Assembly: GCF_000299575.1 (NCBI RefSeq)
Contig: NZ_AMGO01000007.1
Span: forward strand, 124,001 to 188,000
Direction: 5' to 3'
DNA: 64,000 bases
DNA from: Oceaniovalibus guishaninsula JLT2003
GTDB lineage: Bacteria > Pseudomonadota > Alphaproteobacteria > Rhodobacterales > Rhodobacteraceae
Below, in pieces: positions 43,612 to 52,811 of this stretch; position 1 is the stretch's first letter; each line of letters opens with the position of its first letter. The notes beneath the pieces are model-generated. The model was not told where the DNA came from. It worked only from the letters and a program-made list of their open reading frames with translations, and did no database searches. The position numbers and the translations under genes were made by a program.

Positions 43612-44417
43612 TCGGCAGGCGCGGGCAGGGTCAGCACCATTCCGTCGAAGGCAGGCTCCACCCCCTCCGGCAACTCGTCCAGCAGCGTCCGGTAATCCAG
43701 ATCGACATGCATGTTCGTCACGACTGCCCGCTCCGGTTCGACCCGCGCGATCCAGTCCAGGGTCTGCGCCAGATGCGAATGGGTCGGATGCGGCTTGCGC
43801 CGCAGCGCGTCGATGACCAGAATATCCAGGCCTTCCAGCGCTTTCCAGGCCGCGTCCGTCATCGTCGCGACATCGGGCAGATAGACCAGCCCGCCGATCC
43901 GAAACCCCAGCGCGTCGATTCCGCCATGTCCGACCGTGAAAGGCGCGGCCACGATTTCGCCACCCTTGCCGCTTACGCGCACCGGCCCGGCAATCTCGTT
44001 CATTTGCAGGATGGGGGGATAGGACGACCCTTCCGGCGTGACGAAAACGTAATCGAACCGTTGTTCCAATGCCTTACGGGTAAAATGGTCGGCCCAGACC
44101 GCCAGCCGCTCGCCCGTGTTGAAGACGATCATCCGCAGATCGTCGATCCCATGGCAATGATCGGCATGCGAATGGGTGAAAAGCACCGCATCCAGCACCC
44201 CCACCCCCGCATCCAGCAGTTGCGCGCGCAAATCCGGCGACGCGTCGATCAACACCCGCGTCGTGCCGTCGGGGCCGATTCGTTCCACCAGCATCGAACA
44301 GCGGCGGCGAAGGTTGCGCGGCTCGGCCGGGTCGCAATCGCCCCACAGCCCGCCCAGCCGCGGCACCCCGCCCGACGATCCGCATCCCAGGACGGTAAAG
44401 CGCAGCGTGTCGGTCAT
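43608..44417 (-). CDS. MBL-fold metallo-hydrolase, PhnP-like
   Basis: A 269-residue metallo-beta-lactamase-fold hydrolase. The N terminus LRFTVLGCGSSGGVPRLGG and the metal motif THSHADHCHGIDDL identify the PhnP/PqqB-like branch that cleaves cyclic phosphates. Later ligands are in VGHGGID, YLPDVATM and HPTHSHLAQT. It starts at ATG 44417, overlapping the tatD stop as ATGA. In alphaproteobacteria this gene routinely follows tatD, so phosphonate metabolism is not implied. Confidence 0.85.
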   Translation of the reverse strand: MTDTLRFTVLGCGSSGGVPRLGGLWGDCDPAEPRNLRRRCSMLVERIGPDGTTRVLIDASPDLRAQLLDAGVGVLDAVLFTHSHADHCHGIDDLRMIVFNTGERLAVWADHFTRKALEQRFDYVFVTPEGSSYPPILQMNEIAGPVRVSGKGGEIVAAPFTVGHGGIDALGFRIGGLVYLPDVATMTDAAWKALEGLDILVIDALRRKPHPTHSHLAQTLDWIARVEPERAVVTNMHVDLDYRTLLDELPEGVEPAFDGMVLTLPAPAD

Positions 44418-45208
44418 GCGGGCCGCCACGCGGCTGCCTTGTTGAAAAGACGGTCGAAATTGGCTTCGGTCGCTGCCGCAAGCGCGGCCAGGTCGAGCCC
44501 CAGATGCTCGGCCACGATCCCGGCGGTCAGCATGGTGAAGGCAGGTTCGTTGCGTTTGCCGCGATGGGGCGGCGGGGCCAGATAGGGGCTATCCGTCTCG
44601 ACCAGCAGCCGATCGCGTGGCGCGGCGGCGAAAATGTCGCGCAAGACCCCCGATTTCGGGAACGCCGCGATGCCCGAGATCGAAAGGTAGAATCCGAGGT
44701 CCAGCGCCGCGCGCGCCAGCGCCTCCGACGAGGAGAAACAATGCATCACGCAGGAAAACGCCCCCGCGTCATGCTCGTCGGTCAGGATCCGCGCGATGTC
44801 GTCGTCGGCGTCGCGCGCATGGACAATCAGCGGCAACCCGGTGCGGCGCGCGGCCTCGATATGGATGCGCAGGCTTTCCTTCTGCGCCTCGGCGCTGTCC
44901 GACGTATAGTGGTAGTCCAGCCCCGTCTCGCCGATCCCGACCATCTTGGGATGCGACGCAAGTTCGACAAGCTGGTCCACGCCGGCCATCGGATCCTTGG
45001 CGACGCTCATCGGATGGGTCGCTGCGGCCCAGAAGACCGGATCGTAAGCCTCGCTGATTGCACGGATTTTCGGGGCGTCGTGCAGGCGGGTGCAGATCGT
45101 CACCATCCGCCGCACCCCGGCATCCACGGCGCGCGCAACCACATCGTCCCGAATGCCGTCGAAATCGGGGAAGTCGAGGTGACAATGGCTGTCGGTCAAA
45201 GTGATCAT
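44414..45208 (-). CDS. TatD-family metal-dependent DNase/hydrolase
   Basis: A 264-residue TIM-barrel hydrolase. Metal ligands are seen in TDSHCHLDFPDF, IGETGLDYHY, LIVHARDADDDI, VMHCFSSS and LLVETDSPYLAPPPHRGKRNEP. TatD proteins have 3'-5' exonuclease activity and roles in DNA repair. It follows holB with 15 bases between and overlaps the MBL gene. Order tmk-holB-tatD-MBL is conserved in the class. Confidence 0.92.
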   Translation of the reverse strand: MITLTDSHCHLDFPDFDGIRDDVVARAVDAGVRRMVTICTRLHDAPKIRAISEAYDPVFWAAATHPMSVAKDPMAGVDQLVELASHPKMVGIGETGLDYHYTSDSAEAQKESLRIHIEAARRTGLPLIVHARDADDDIARILTDEHDAGAFSCVMHCFSSSEALARAALDLGFYLSISGIAAFPKSGVLRDIFAAAPRDRLLVETDSPYLAPPPHRGKRNEPAFTMLTAGIVAEHLGLDLAALAAATEANFDRLFNKAAAWRPA

Positions 45209-45223
45209 AGAATGCCTTGCGGA

Positions 45224-46318
45224 TCAGGTCCGCAGGATCGCGCGGCCGGTCTCGTCCATCGTCAGGATCGTATCGAGGATGAGCGCCGAAGGGTCAAGGT
45301 TGACCGCCGTGCCATGCGCCAGCCGCCCGGCGATCTGCGGCTGCACCTGCGCCCAGGCCCGCCCGGCGGCGGCATCGGGTGCGAACCGTTTCAGCATCCC
45401 CGCCTCGCCCCGCGCAGCTTCGGCGTCGGGCGCGATCCCCGCCCCCTGCCGCGCCAACCGCGCCAGAAGCAGGTCGATCAGCCGCACCAGCGCATCGAAG
45501 CGCGCCGCGTTGGCGGCCCCGGCAAGGCCATCGGCCAGTTTCAGCAGCCGGGGGCGGTCTATTCCGTCGTCAGCGAAAAGCGCCACGAGGTCGGCATAGA
45601 TGGCCGGTCCGTCCTCTTGCAGCAGCCGCGCCGCTTCGCCCACCGACCCGGCGGCAAGCTGCGCCAGAACCGGACCGTCGCCGCCCGGATCGAGACCGGC
45701 CGCCTTCAGCGCATCGGCCATGTCGGATGCGTTCAGCGGCCCGCATCGCAGCACCCGGCAGCGCGAGCGGATTGTCGGAAGTAGGCGGGCAGGGGCATGG
45801 CTGACCAGAAAGAAGACCGTATCGGCAGGCGGTTCTTCCAGCAGCTTGAGGATGGCGTTGGCAGCCTGCACGTTCAACTGATCGGCGCTGTCCACGATGA
45901 CCGCGCGGCGTCCCCCATCGGCGCTGGACATCTGTAAAAAGGATTTAAGCGCGCGGGCACGGTCCACCGTGATATCGCGGCGCAGCGTCCCGGTGCGGGG
46001 ATCCGCGCCCGGCCGCAGCAGGAAAAGCCGAGGTTCCGACAAGGCGGCGATGCGCGATGCGACCGGATGATCGTCAGCGATGTCGAGGGTTTCGGCGGAT
46101 TGCGGGGCCGCCAGCAGGAAGCGCGCCAGCCGCCAGGCAAACGTGGCCTTGCCGACGCCGCGCGGCCCGGTGATCAGCCAGGCATGGTGCAGCCGATCCC
46201 CGATGAAGGCCGACAGGAACGCGCGTTCGGCGGTTTGCTGGCCCAGCAACCGGACGGTGTGGCGCGGATGGGGCACACCGGCGACACGGTCGGGTTCGTA
46301 TTCGACGGGATCAGCCAA
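45224..46318 (-). CDS. holB: DNA polymerase III subunit delta'
   Basis: A 364-residue clamp-loader subunit. The AAA+ core has GPRGVGKATFAWRLARFLL (modified Walker A), RAVIVDSADQLNVQAANAILKLLEEPP and SHAPARLLPTIRSRC with the SRC motif. The zinc-binding cysteine cluster of typical clamp loaders is not evident. I choose TTG 46318, which overlaps the tmk stop by 8 bases; the longer frame upstream is a shadow of tmk. It acts with the tau/gamma and delta subunits to load the sliding clamp. Confidence 0.9.
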   Translation of the reverse strand: MADPVEYEPDRVAGVPHPRHTVRLLGQQTAERAFLSAFIGDRLHHAWLITGPRGVGKATFAWRLARFLLAAPQSAETLDIADDHPVASRIAALSEPRLFLLRPGADPRTGTLRRDITVDRARALKSFLQMSSADGGRRAVIVDSADQLNVQAANAILKLLEEPPADTVFFLVSHAPARLLPTIRSRCRVLRCGPLNASDMADALKAAGLDPGGDGPVLAQLAAGSVGEAARLLQEDGPAIYADLVALFADDGIDRPRLLKLADGLAGAANAARFDALVRLIDLLLARLARQGAGIAPDAEAARGEAGMLKRFAPDAAAGRAWAQVQPQIAGRLAHGTAVNLDPSALILDTILTMDETGRAILRT

Positions 46319-46937
46319 GGCTTCGACCCCGGAAAGCGGCAAACACGTCCTGCGCGATAGCATCGGCCGGGCGGTTGCCGTCGATGACCACGATGCGCCG
46401 GGGATGACACTTTGCGAGGTCGAGGAAAGCCGCGCGCATGCGGGTCTGCATCGCGGCGCCCATGCTTTCGAACCGCGATTCGCCGCCGCGCGCATCAGCA
46501 CGGGAAAGGGCCGCGACCGGATCCATGTCCACCAGGAAGGTCAGGTCAGGCTCGGTGCCGATCGTCAGTTCGTGCAGCCGATCCACGGTTTGCCGCAGAT
46601 CGCCGCGTGTGGTGCCCTGATAGACGCGGGTGCTGTCGGCGAAGCGGTCGCAGATGACGGTCGCGCCGCGATCCAGCGCCGGCCAGACGACGCGCTCCAG
46701 GTGGTCGCGGCGGGCGGCGGTGAACAGCAGCAGTTCCGTCTCGGCGGACCAGCGTTCGGCAGGGCCGTTCAGCACCAGCCGGCGGATCTGCTCGGCCCCG
46801 TCCGATCCGCCCGGTTCGCGCGTCAGCACAACGTCGCGCCCGGTCCGGCGCAGCGCGTCGGACAAAAGGCGGGCCTGCGTCGTCTTGCCCGATCCGTCGA
46901 TGCCCTCGAAGCTGACGAACAGGCCGCGGCCGCTCAC
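46311..46937 (-). CDS. tmk: Thymidylate kinase
   Basis: A 208-residue kinase that phosphorylates dTMP to dTDP. The P-loop is FEGIDGSGKTTQAR, then the DR(Y/F) motif ICDRFADSTRVYQG and the LID region RGGESRFES. ATG 46937 lies within the end of the upstream dac gene (4-base overlap). It is followed by holB, the usual neighbour. Confidence 0.95.
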   Translation of the reverse strand: MSGRGLFVSFEGIDGSGKTTQARLLSDALRRTGRDVVLTREPGGSDGAEQIRRLVLNGPAERWSAETELLLFTAARRDHLERVVWPALDRGATVICDRFADSTRVYQGTTRGDLRQTVDRLHELTIGTEPDLTFLVDMDPVAALSRADARGGESRFESMGAAMQTRMRAAFLDLAKCHPRRIVVIDGNRPADAIAQDVFAAFRGRSLG

Positions 46938-48124
46938 TCGGCCGGGACCGCGGGCGTCTCGGCGGGCGCGTCGGCGGCACGGTCCCGCAGCGCGCGCGCC
47001 ATCAGAACCTCGGCCGCCGTGCGCAGATGCGGCACGAACCCGCCGACCGGCACGGCGTTCTCGGCCAGCAGCGGCACTGTCGTATCGGGCAGCCCGGCCA
47101 GGCTGATGGTCAGCGTGCCGACTTCCTGACCGGCCTCCAGCGGAGCGGGCAGGGGGTCGAGATAGGTCGCCTCGGCGCTGATGCCGCCCTGTTCCAGCGC
47201 GGGGATCAGCAGGGCCGCGTCGCGCGCCGCGACCAGGCCGACGCTGTCGCTTTCGCCCAGCCAGACGGACGCCGTGGCGATGGGCTGCCCCTGCCTGACG
47301 ACCTGTTTCTGCACGAACTGGCGGAAGGCCCAGTTGACGATGCTTTCGGCTTCCTCGGCGCGGGCCGTGTCGGTGGGCAGGCCGGTAATGACGAAGATGA
47401 TCCGCCGGTCGCCCTGCGCGGCCGATCCGACAAGACCGTAACCGGCTTCCTGCGTGTGCCCGGTCTTCAGCCCGTCGGCCCCGATGCCAAGCTTGAGCAG
47501 CGGGTTGCGGTTGAAGCGGTTCTGCGGCGCGCGGTTGTCCCAGGCGAATTCCTTTTCCGCGAAATAGCCGTAATATTCGGGAAATTCTGTGATCAGCCGC
47601 GTCGCGAGAAGCCCCAAATCGTGCATCGACATGCGGTGTTCGGGGGCAGGCCAGCCGGTCGAGTTGACGAAGTGCGAATCGTTCATGCCGAGATCGGCGG
47701 CGCGCTGGTTCATCATCCGCGCGAACGCTTCCTCGGATCCGGCCAGCCCCTCGGCCACCACGACGCAGGCATCGTTGCCCGACATGACGACGATGCCCTG
47801 GATCAGCTCCTCGACGGTGGGGCGGTCGCGTTCGTTGAGGAACATGGTCGATCCGCCCATCGCGCGCGCGGTGGACGAGACGCCGAACCGCGTGTCCATG
47901 TCCACGCGTCCGTCGCGCAACGCCTCGAACAGCATGTTCAGCGTCATCAGCTTGGACATCGACGCGGGCGGCAAGGGCGTTTCGGCGTTCTTGGCCAGCA
48001 GAACGGTATCCGTCGTCAGGTCATAGACCCAAGCGGCGGAAGCGCGCGTTTCGAACGCGGCCTGCGCGGGCAGCACGGCCAGCATCAGCGCCAGAACTGG
48101 CGCCAGGGCAAGGCGGAGGATCAT
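46934..48124 (-). CDS. D-alanyl-D-alanine carboxypeptidase (PBP5/6-type)
   Basis: A 396-residue penicillin-binding protein of the S11 family that trims the terminal D-Ala of peptidoglycan. A signal peptide (LRLALAPVLALMLAVLPAQAAF) leads to the active serine in PASMSKLMTLN (SxxK), the SGN motif in VMSGNDACV and the KTG motif in LKTGHTQEAGYG. A PBP5_C-like beta domain (about 290-370) precedes an Ala/Pro-rich tail without a clear amphipathic anchor. It starts 51 bases after the lipoprotein gene and overlaps tmk by 4 bases. Confidence 0.92.
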   Translation of the reverse strand: MILRLALAPVLALMLAVLPAQAAFETRASAAWVYDLTTDTVLLAKNAETPLPPASMSKLMTLNMLFEALRDGRVDMDTRFGVSSTARAMGGSTMFLNERDRPTVEELIQGIVVMSGNDACVVVAEGLAGSEEAFARMMNQRAADLGMNDSHFVNSTGWPAPEHRMSMHDLGLLATRLITEFPEYYGYFAEKEFAWDNRAPQNRFNRNPLLKLGIGADGLKTGHTQEAGYGLVGSAAQGDRRIIFVITGLPTDTARAEEAESIVNWAFRQFVQKQVVRQGQPIATASVWLGESDSVGLVAARDAALLIPALEQGGISAEATYLDPLPAPLEAGQEVGTLTISLAGLPDTTVPLLAENAVPVGGFVPHLRTAAEVLMARALRDRAADAPAETPAVPAE

Positions 48125-48175
48125 GGCGTTTCCTTTCGCGATCGGAATGGTTGGGTCTGCCCGCAGGGTCGCGGA

Positions 48176-48667
48176 TTAGCCTTCATCGTCGGCCAGGGTT
48201 TCGGTGGTGACGGTATCGGTCGAAACCTCGGCAGGATCAGGCGCTTCGCGGCGCAAGGCGGTGACAATCAGCGGCGCGGGCGCGCCGGCCAGCATTCCCA
48301 GCGCATCGGCGGCGTCCGAACTGACCTGGAAGGGCGGGCCGGGATTTTCCCGTTCGCGCCGGAAAAGGGCGCCGTTCACCGATTTGCCCGTTTCGGTATT
48401 GCGGATCACCACCCGTTCGGGCGTGGCGACGCCCGGATAGGCAACCCAGGTGCCGCCAAGGGACGGCCGCCCGTCCCAAAGGCCCTGCGCTTCCGCGCGA
48501 AAGACATCGGGCGCTTCCACATCGACGGATTGGGTCGCGGCCGTCGCGCGCGGGGTGTCGGCGATTTGCGCGCTGTTTCCGACCGGTTGACAACCCGCGG
48601 CAAGCAGCACGATACCCAGGCCGGCAGCCCATGCCTTGCGTCTCGCGCCCCTGCTCTCATCCGTCAT
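48176..48667 (-). CDS. Lipoprotein with RlpA-like double-psi-barrel features
   Basis: A 163-residue protein with an N-terminal signal and lipobox LLAAGC (Cys near 26). The remainder has TWVAYPGVATPERVVIRNTE, TGKSVNGALFRRE and FQVSSDAADALGM, which recall the barrel of RlpA (strand-NxxTG and SxxAAxxLGM). The peptidoglycan-binding SPOR domain is absent. Gene order with dac suggests an envelope role near septal peptidoglycan. ATG 48667 is used; 48682 is an alternative. It diverges from the symporter module. Confidence 0.65.
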   Translation of the reverse strand: MTDESRGARRKAWAAGLGIVLLAAGCQPVGNSAQIADTPRATAATQSVDVEAPDVFRAEAQGLWDGRPSLGGTWVAYPGVATPERVVIRNTETGKSVNGALFRRERENPGPPFQVSSDAADALGMLAGAPAPLIVTALRREAPDPAEVSTDTVTTETLADDEG

Positions 48668-48864
48668 CGGTCGTCCCCGCAACTTTCACCCGCCGCATGT
48701 CTTACATCGCCCCGTCCACCGCGAAAAGCGGATCCGGGCGGGCGAATTGCGGCGAAAGGCGCGCAGTTCCCTGCCCATATGCGCGTTAGCGTTCACGAGC
48801 GTTGCAACGATTCGTGAAGGGTGCTTTGACCGAAGCACCAACATATCGGGAGGAGACCGGCCCT

Positions 48865-49140
48865 ATGGCTGACACCCACACAAGAGCCCGCACAGACGGG
48901 TCAGGATACTGGAAGGCGAACCTGCGCCTCATCTATATCTGCCTCGCCATCTGGGCGCTGGTCAGCTTCGGCTTCGGCATCCTGCTGCGCCCGCTGCTGT
49001 CGGGCATCCGCATCGGCGGGACGGATCTGGGCTTCTGGTTCGCGCAGCAGGGCAGCATCCTGGTCTTCCTCGCGCTGATCTTCTTCTACGCCTGGCGCAT
49101 GAACAAGCTCGACCGCGATTTCGGCGTCGAGGAGGAATAA
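48865..49140 (+). CDS. DUF4212 small subunit of a sodium:solute symporter
   Basis: A 91-residue membrane protein with two helices (LRLIYICLAIWALVSFGFGIL and GSILVFLALIFFYAWRM) and the DUF4212 features YWKANLRL, GFWFAQQGS and MNKLDRDFGVEE. It is the accessory subunit encoded with VC_2705-type symporters. ATG 48865 follows GGGAGGAGACC. The symporter starts 6 bases after its stop. Confidence 0.9.
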   Translation: MADTHTRARTDGSGYWKANLRLIYICLAIWALVSFGFGILLRPLLSGIRIGGTDLGFWFAQQGSILVFLALIFFYAWRMNKLDRDFGVEEE

Positions 49141-49146
49141 GGCATC

Positions 49147-50925
49147 ATGGATCAGTATACCCTCAACCTGCTGGTCGTGGGCGCCAGTTTCGCGCTTTAT
49201 ATAGGCATCGCCATCTGGGCGCGGGCCGGAACCACGGCCGAATTCTATGCCGCCGGACGCGGCGTGCATCCGGTAATGAACGGCATGGCGACCGCCGCCG
49301 ACTGGATGTCGGCCGCGTCGTTCATTTCGCTCGCCGGCATCGTCGCCTTCGCGGGCTATCCGGCCAGCGCCTATCTGATGGGCTGGACGGGCGGCTATGT
49401 GCTGCTGGCGCTGCTGCTGGCGCCCTATCTGCGCAAATTCGGCAAGTTCACCGTGCCCGAATTCATCGGCGACCGGTTCTACAGTTCGGGCGCGCGTCTG
49501 GTGGCGGTGATCTGCCTCATCATCGCGTCCACCACCTATGTCATCGGGCAGATGACCGGCGCGGGCGTCGCCTTTTCGCGCTTTCTGGAAGTGTCGAACG
49601 AAACGGGGCTCTATATCGGCGCGGCCATCGTCTTCATGTATGCGGTTCTGGGCGGCATGAAGGGCATCACCTATACGCAGGTGGCGCAGTATGTCGTTCT
49701 GATCGTCGCCTATACGATCCCGGCGATCTTCATCTCGCTGCAACTGACCGGCAATCCGCTGCCGCCGCTGGGCCTGTTCAGCGACTACACCCCGACCGGA
49801 GAGCCGTTGCTGTCGCGGCTGAACGAAGTGGTGCAGGAGCTGGGCTTCACCTCCTATACTGGGCAGGACGGATCGCCGCTGGCGGTGATGAACATGGTGC
49901 TGTTCACGCTGTCGCTGATGATCGGCACGGCAGGCCTGCCGCACGTCATCATCCGCTTCTTCACCGTGCCGCGCGTGGCCGATGCGCGGTGGTCGGCGGG
50001 ATGGGCGCTGGTCTTCATCGCGCTGCTTTACCTGACCTGCCCCGCCGTGGGCGCGATGGCGCGGCTGAACATCGTCGATACGATCTATCCCAACGGCGTC
50101 TCGGCCGAGCCCATCGCCTATGACGAGCGGCCCGACTGGATCCGCAACTGGGAAGTCACCGGCCTCATCAACTACGAGGACAAGAACGGCGACGGCCGGA
50201 TCGAATACTACAACGAAGCCAACCCCGCCTTTGCCGAAGCGGCCGCTGCGCGCGGCTGGGAGGGCAACGAGCTGACCGTCAACAACGACATCCTGGTGCT
50301 GGCCAACCCCGAGATCGCGCAGCTTCCCGGCTGGGTCATCGCGCTGATCGCGGCGGGGGGTCTCGCGGCGGCGCTGTCCACGGCGGCGGGGCTGCTGCTT
50401 GCGATCTCGTCGGCGGTCAGCCACGACCTGATCAAGGCGTCGATCAATCCCAACATCTCGGAAAAGGGGGAATTGCTGGCCGCCCGGATCTCGATGGCGG
50501 TGGCGATCGCGGTGGCGACGTGGCTGGGCCTGAACCCGCCGGGCTTTGCGGCGCAGACCGTGGCACTGGCCTTCGGGATCGCGGCGGCGACGATCTTCCC
50601 GGCCTTGATGATGGGCATCTTTTCCACGCGCATCAACAATTCGGGCGCCGTGGCGGGGATGCTGACCGGCCTGATCTTCACGGTGGTCTACATCTTCCTG
50701 CACAAGGGCTGGTTCTTCATCCCCGGCACCAACCAGTTCGAGGATACGCTGACCGGGTCGCTGCTGGGCATCCAGTCCACGGCCATCGGCGCGGTGGGGG
50801 CGATCCTGAACTTCATCGTCGCCTTCATCGTGGCGCGCAGCACCAGCCCGACGCCCGAGCATATCAAGGAGCTGGTCGAAAGCGTCCGCGTTCCGCGCGG
50901 CGCCGGGGCGGCGACGGCCCACTGA
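49147..50925 (+). CDS. Sodium:solute symporter, acetate/organic-acid type (VC_2705 subfamily)
   Basis: A 592-residue membrane transporter of the SSS family with about 13 helices. Motifs include the substrate/sodium region AADWMSAASFISLAGIVAFAG, YVIGQMTGAGV and a late AALSTAAGLLLAISSAVSHD. Between helices a soluble stretch carries an EF-hand-like loop DKNGDGRIEYYN at 345-356 (position 12 is Asn instead of Glu). With DUF4212 it forms the two-part transporter proposed to import acetate or related monocarboxylates. The downstream genes for a cNMP/CBS nucleotidyltransferase and a PAS-exonuclease follow in the same direction. Confidence 0.9.
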   Translation: MDQYTLNLLVVGASFALYIGIAIWARAGTTAEFYAAGRGVHPVMNGMATAADWMSAASFISLAGIVAFAGYPASAYLMGWTGGYVLLALLLAPYLRKFGKFTVPEFIGDRFYSSGARLVAVICLIIASTTYVIGQMTGAGVAFSRFLEVSNETGLYIGAAIVFMYAVLGGMKGITYTQVAQYVVLIVAYTIPAIFISLQLTGNPLPPLGLFSDYTPTGEPLLSRLNEVVQELGFTSYTGQDGSPLAVMNMVLFTLSLMIGTAGLPHVIIRFFTVPRVADARWSAGWALVFIALLYLTCPAVGAMARLNIVDTIYPNGVSAEPIAYDERPDWIRNWEVTGLINYEDKNGDGRIEYYNEANPAFAEAAAARGWEGNELTVNNDILVLANPEIAQLPGWVIALIAAGGLAAALSTAAGLLLAISSAVSHDLIKASINPNISEKGELLAARISMAVAIAVATWLGLNPPGFAAQTVALAFGIAAATIFPALMMGIFSTRINNSGAVAGMLTGLIFTVVYIFLHKGWFFIPGTNQFEDTLTGSLLGIQSTAIGAVGAILNFIVAFIVARSTSPTPEHIKELVESVRVPRGAGAATAH

Positions 50926-50986
50926 CCCAACGATCCCGTCCCCATCCGCCCCGGCGGGTGGGGACCGCAATAGCGGACCGTCCACG

Positions 50987-52792
50987 ATGACCATGCGCGA
51001 TTTTCTTGCCGATGTGCCGCCGTGGAACCGTCTGCCCGAAGACCGCCTGGCCGATGTCGCCTCGTCGTTCGAGACGCGGCAATTCGCGCCCGGCGATACC
51101 GTTTTCCGCATAGGCGAGCCGCTTGACGGACTTTACGTGCTGCGATCCGGCGCGGTCGAGGTGACGGATGCCTCTGGCGCGCGGCTGTCGTCGCTGACCG
51201 CAGGCAATACGTTCGGCGAACGCGGATTGATCCGCGACGGCCTTGCCGCCACCACCGTCCATGCGATTGCGCCGACGAAACTGTTGCTGCTGCCCGCCGC
51301 CCGGTTCAGGGCGTTGACGGACGGCGATCCGGCCCTGCATGCCTTTTTCAGCCGCCAGCGCGGCGCGCCCGTTCGCCGGCCGGCCTTGGCCGAGACGCGG
51401 GTCGAAACGCTGATGACCGCCCGACCCCGGACGATCGCCCCCGATCTGCCGCTTTGCGACGCCGCGCGGCTGATGCGGGACGACCGCATTTCATCGCTGA
51501 TGGTGGTTGAGGACGGCACTTTGCAAGGCATCCTGACGGTGCGCGACGTGTCCAACCGCGTCGTGGCCGAACGGCTGGATGCCCAGTCCCCCGTCGCGCG
51601 CGTGATGACGCGCGATCCCGTGACCCTGCCGCCCGATGCCATCGGGTCGGACGTGCTGCATCTGATGATGGAGCGCGGCATCGGCCATGTGCCCATCGTC
51701 GGGGCGGGCGGTCTTGTCGGGATCGTCACCCAGACCGACCTGACCCGGTTTCAGGCCGATACCTCGGCCCAGATCATCGGCGATGCCGCCCATGCGCCCG
51801 ATACCGAGGCGCTGGCCCGGATCACCGCCCGTATCCCCCAGCTTCTTGCGCAGCTTGTCGCGGCGGGCAGCCGGCACGACACGGTGACGCGGCTGATCAC
51901 CGACGTTGCCGATGCCGTCACACGCCGCCTGCTGGCCTTGGCCGAGGCCCGGCTGGGCCCGCCCCCGGTGCCTTATCTGTGGCTTGCCTGCGGCAGCCAG
52001 GGCCGGCAGGAACAGACGGGCCGGTCGGATCAGGACAACGTGCTGATGCTGTCCGACGACGCGACCGATGCCGACGATTCGTGGTTCGCGGAACTGGCGC
52101 GGTTCGTATCCGAAGGGCTGGACCGCTGCGGCTATGTCTTCTGTCCGGGCGACATGATGGCGACCAACCCGCGCTGGCGTCAGCCGGTGCGCGTCTGGCG
52201 GCGCTATTTCCAGGGGTGGATCGCCACGCCGGATCCGATGGCGCAGATGCTGGCCTCGGTCATGTTCGACCTGCGCCCCATCGGCGGCGACCGCAGCCTG
52301 TTCGCCGGACTTCAGGCCGAAACGCTGGAGGCGGCATCGCGCAATTCGATCTTCGTGGCGCATATGGTGTCCAATTCGCTGTCGCATGCGCCGCCGCTGA
52401 ACATCTGGCGCGGGCTTGCCACGGTGCGGTCGGGCGAACACCGTGCCCGGATCGACCTGAAGATGAACGGCGTCGTTCCGGTCGTCGACCTGGGCCGTAT
52501 CTATGCCTTGCGCGGGCGGATCGGCGATGTGGGCACCCGCGCGCGGATCGCCGCCGCGCGCGAGGCGGGGGTCATTTCCGACAGCGGGGGGCGCGATCTT
52601 CTGGATGCCTACGACCTGATCGCCGCGACACGGCTGGATCATCAGGCGGCGCAGGTCAGGGCCGGGCAGGCGCCTGACAACTTCATGGCGCCCGCCGATC
52701 TGAGCGAGTTCGAGCGCAGCCATCTGCGCGATGCCTTTGTCGTGGTCCGCACGATGCAGGCCGCGGCGGCGCAGGGAAGGGGCATCCCGTGA
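50987..52792 (+). CDS. cNMP-binding, CBS-pair, DUF294 nucleotidyltransferase-like signalling protein
   Basis: A 601-residue soluble protein. Residues about 10-120 are a cyclic-nucleotide-binding fold (FAPGDTVFRIGEPLDGLYVLRSG, GNTFGERGLI). Residues about 137-260 are a CBS pair (VETLMTARPRTIAPD, VARVMTRDPVTLPP, GHVPIVGAGGLVGIVTQTD). The DUF294 nucleotidyltransferase-like part has the GlnD-type motif ACGSQGRQEQTGRSDQDN near 330, with two acids that could bind metal. A helical DUF294_C domain follows to the end. It might transfer a nucleotide to a protein or small molecule in response to adenylates. It is 61 bases after the symporter and 19 bases before the next gene. Activity is unproven. Confidence 0.88.
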   Translation: MTMRDFLADVPPWNRLPEDRLADVASSFETRQFAPGDTVFRIGEPLDGLYVLRSGAVEVTDASGARLSSLTAGNTFGERGLIRDGLAATTVHAIAPTKLLLLPAARFRALTDGDPALHAFFSRQRGAPVRRPALAETRVETLMTARPRTIAPDLPLCDAARLMRDDRISSLMVVEDGTLQGILTVRDVSNRVVAERLDAQSPVARVMTRDPVTLPPDAIGSDVLHLMMERGIGHVPIVGAGGLVGIVTQTDLTRFQADTSAQIIGDAAHAPDTEALARITARIPQLLAQLVAAGSRHDTVTRLITDVADAVTRRLLALAEARLGPPPVPYLWLACGSQGRQEQTGRSDQDNVLMLSDDATDADDSWFAELARFVSEGLDRCGYVFCPGDMMATNPRWRQPVRVWRRYFQGWIATPDPMAQMLASVMFDLRPIGGDRSLFAGLQAETLEAASRNSIFVAHMVSNSLSHAPPLNIWRGLATVRSGEHRARIDLKMNGVVPVVDLGRIYALRGRIGDVGTRARIAAAREAGVISDSGGRDLLDAYDLIAATRLDHQAAQVRAGQAPDNFMAPADLSEFERSHLRDAFVVVRTMQAAAAQGRGIP

Positions 52793-52811
52793 CGCTGCCG
52801 ACGGCGCCCCG

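Noticed and set aside
43608-44417. PhnP-like gene as evidence of phosphonate use
   Set aside because: No phn genes are nearby, and this MBL gene follows tatD routinely in alphaproteobacteria.
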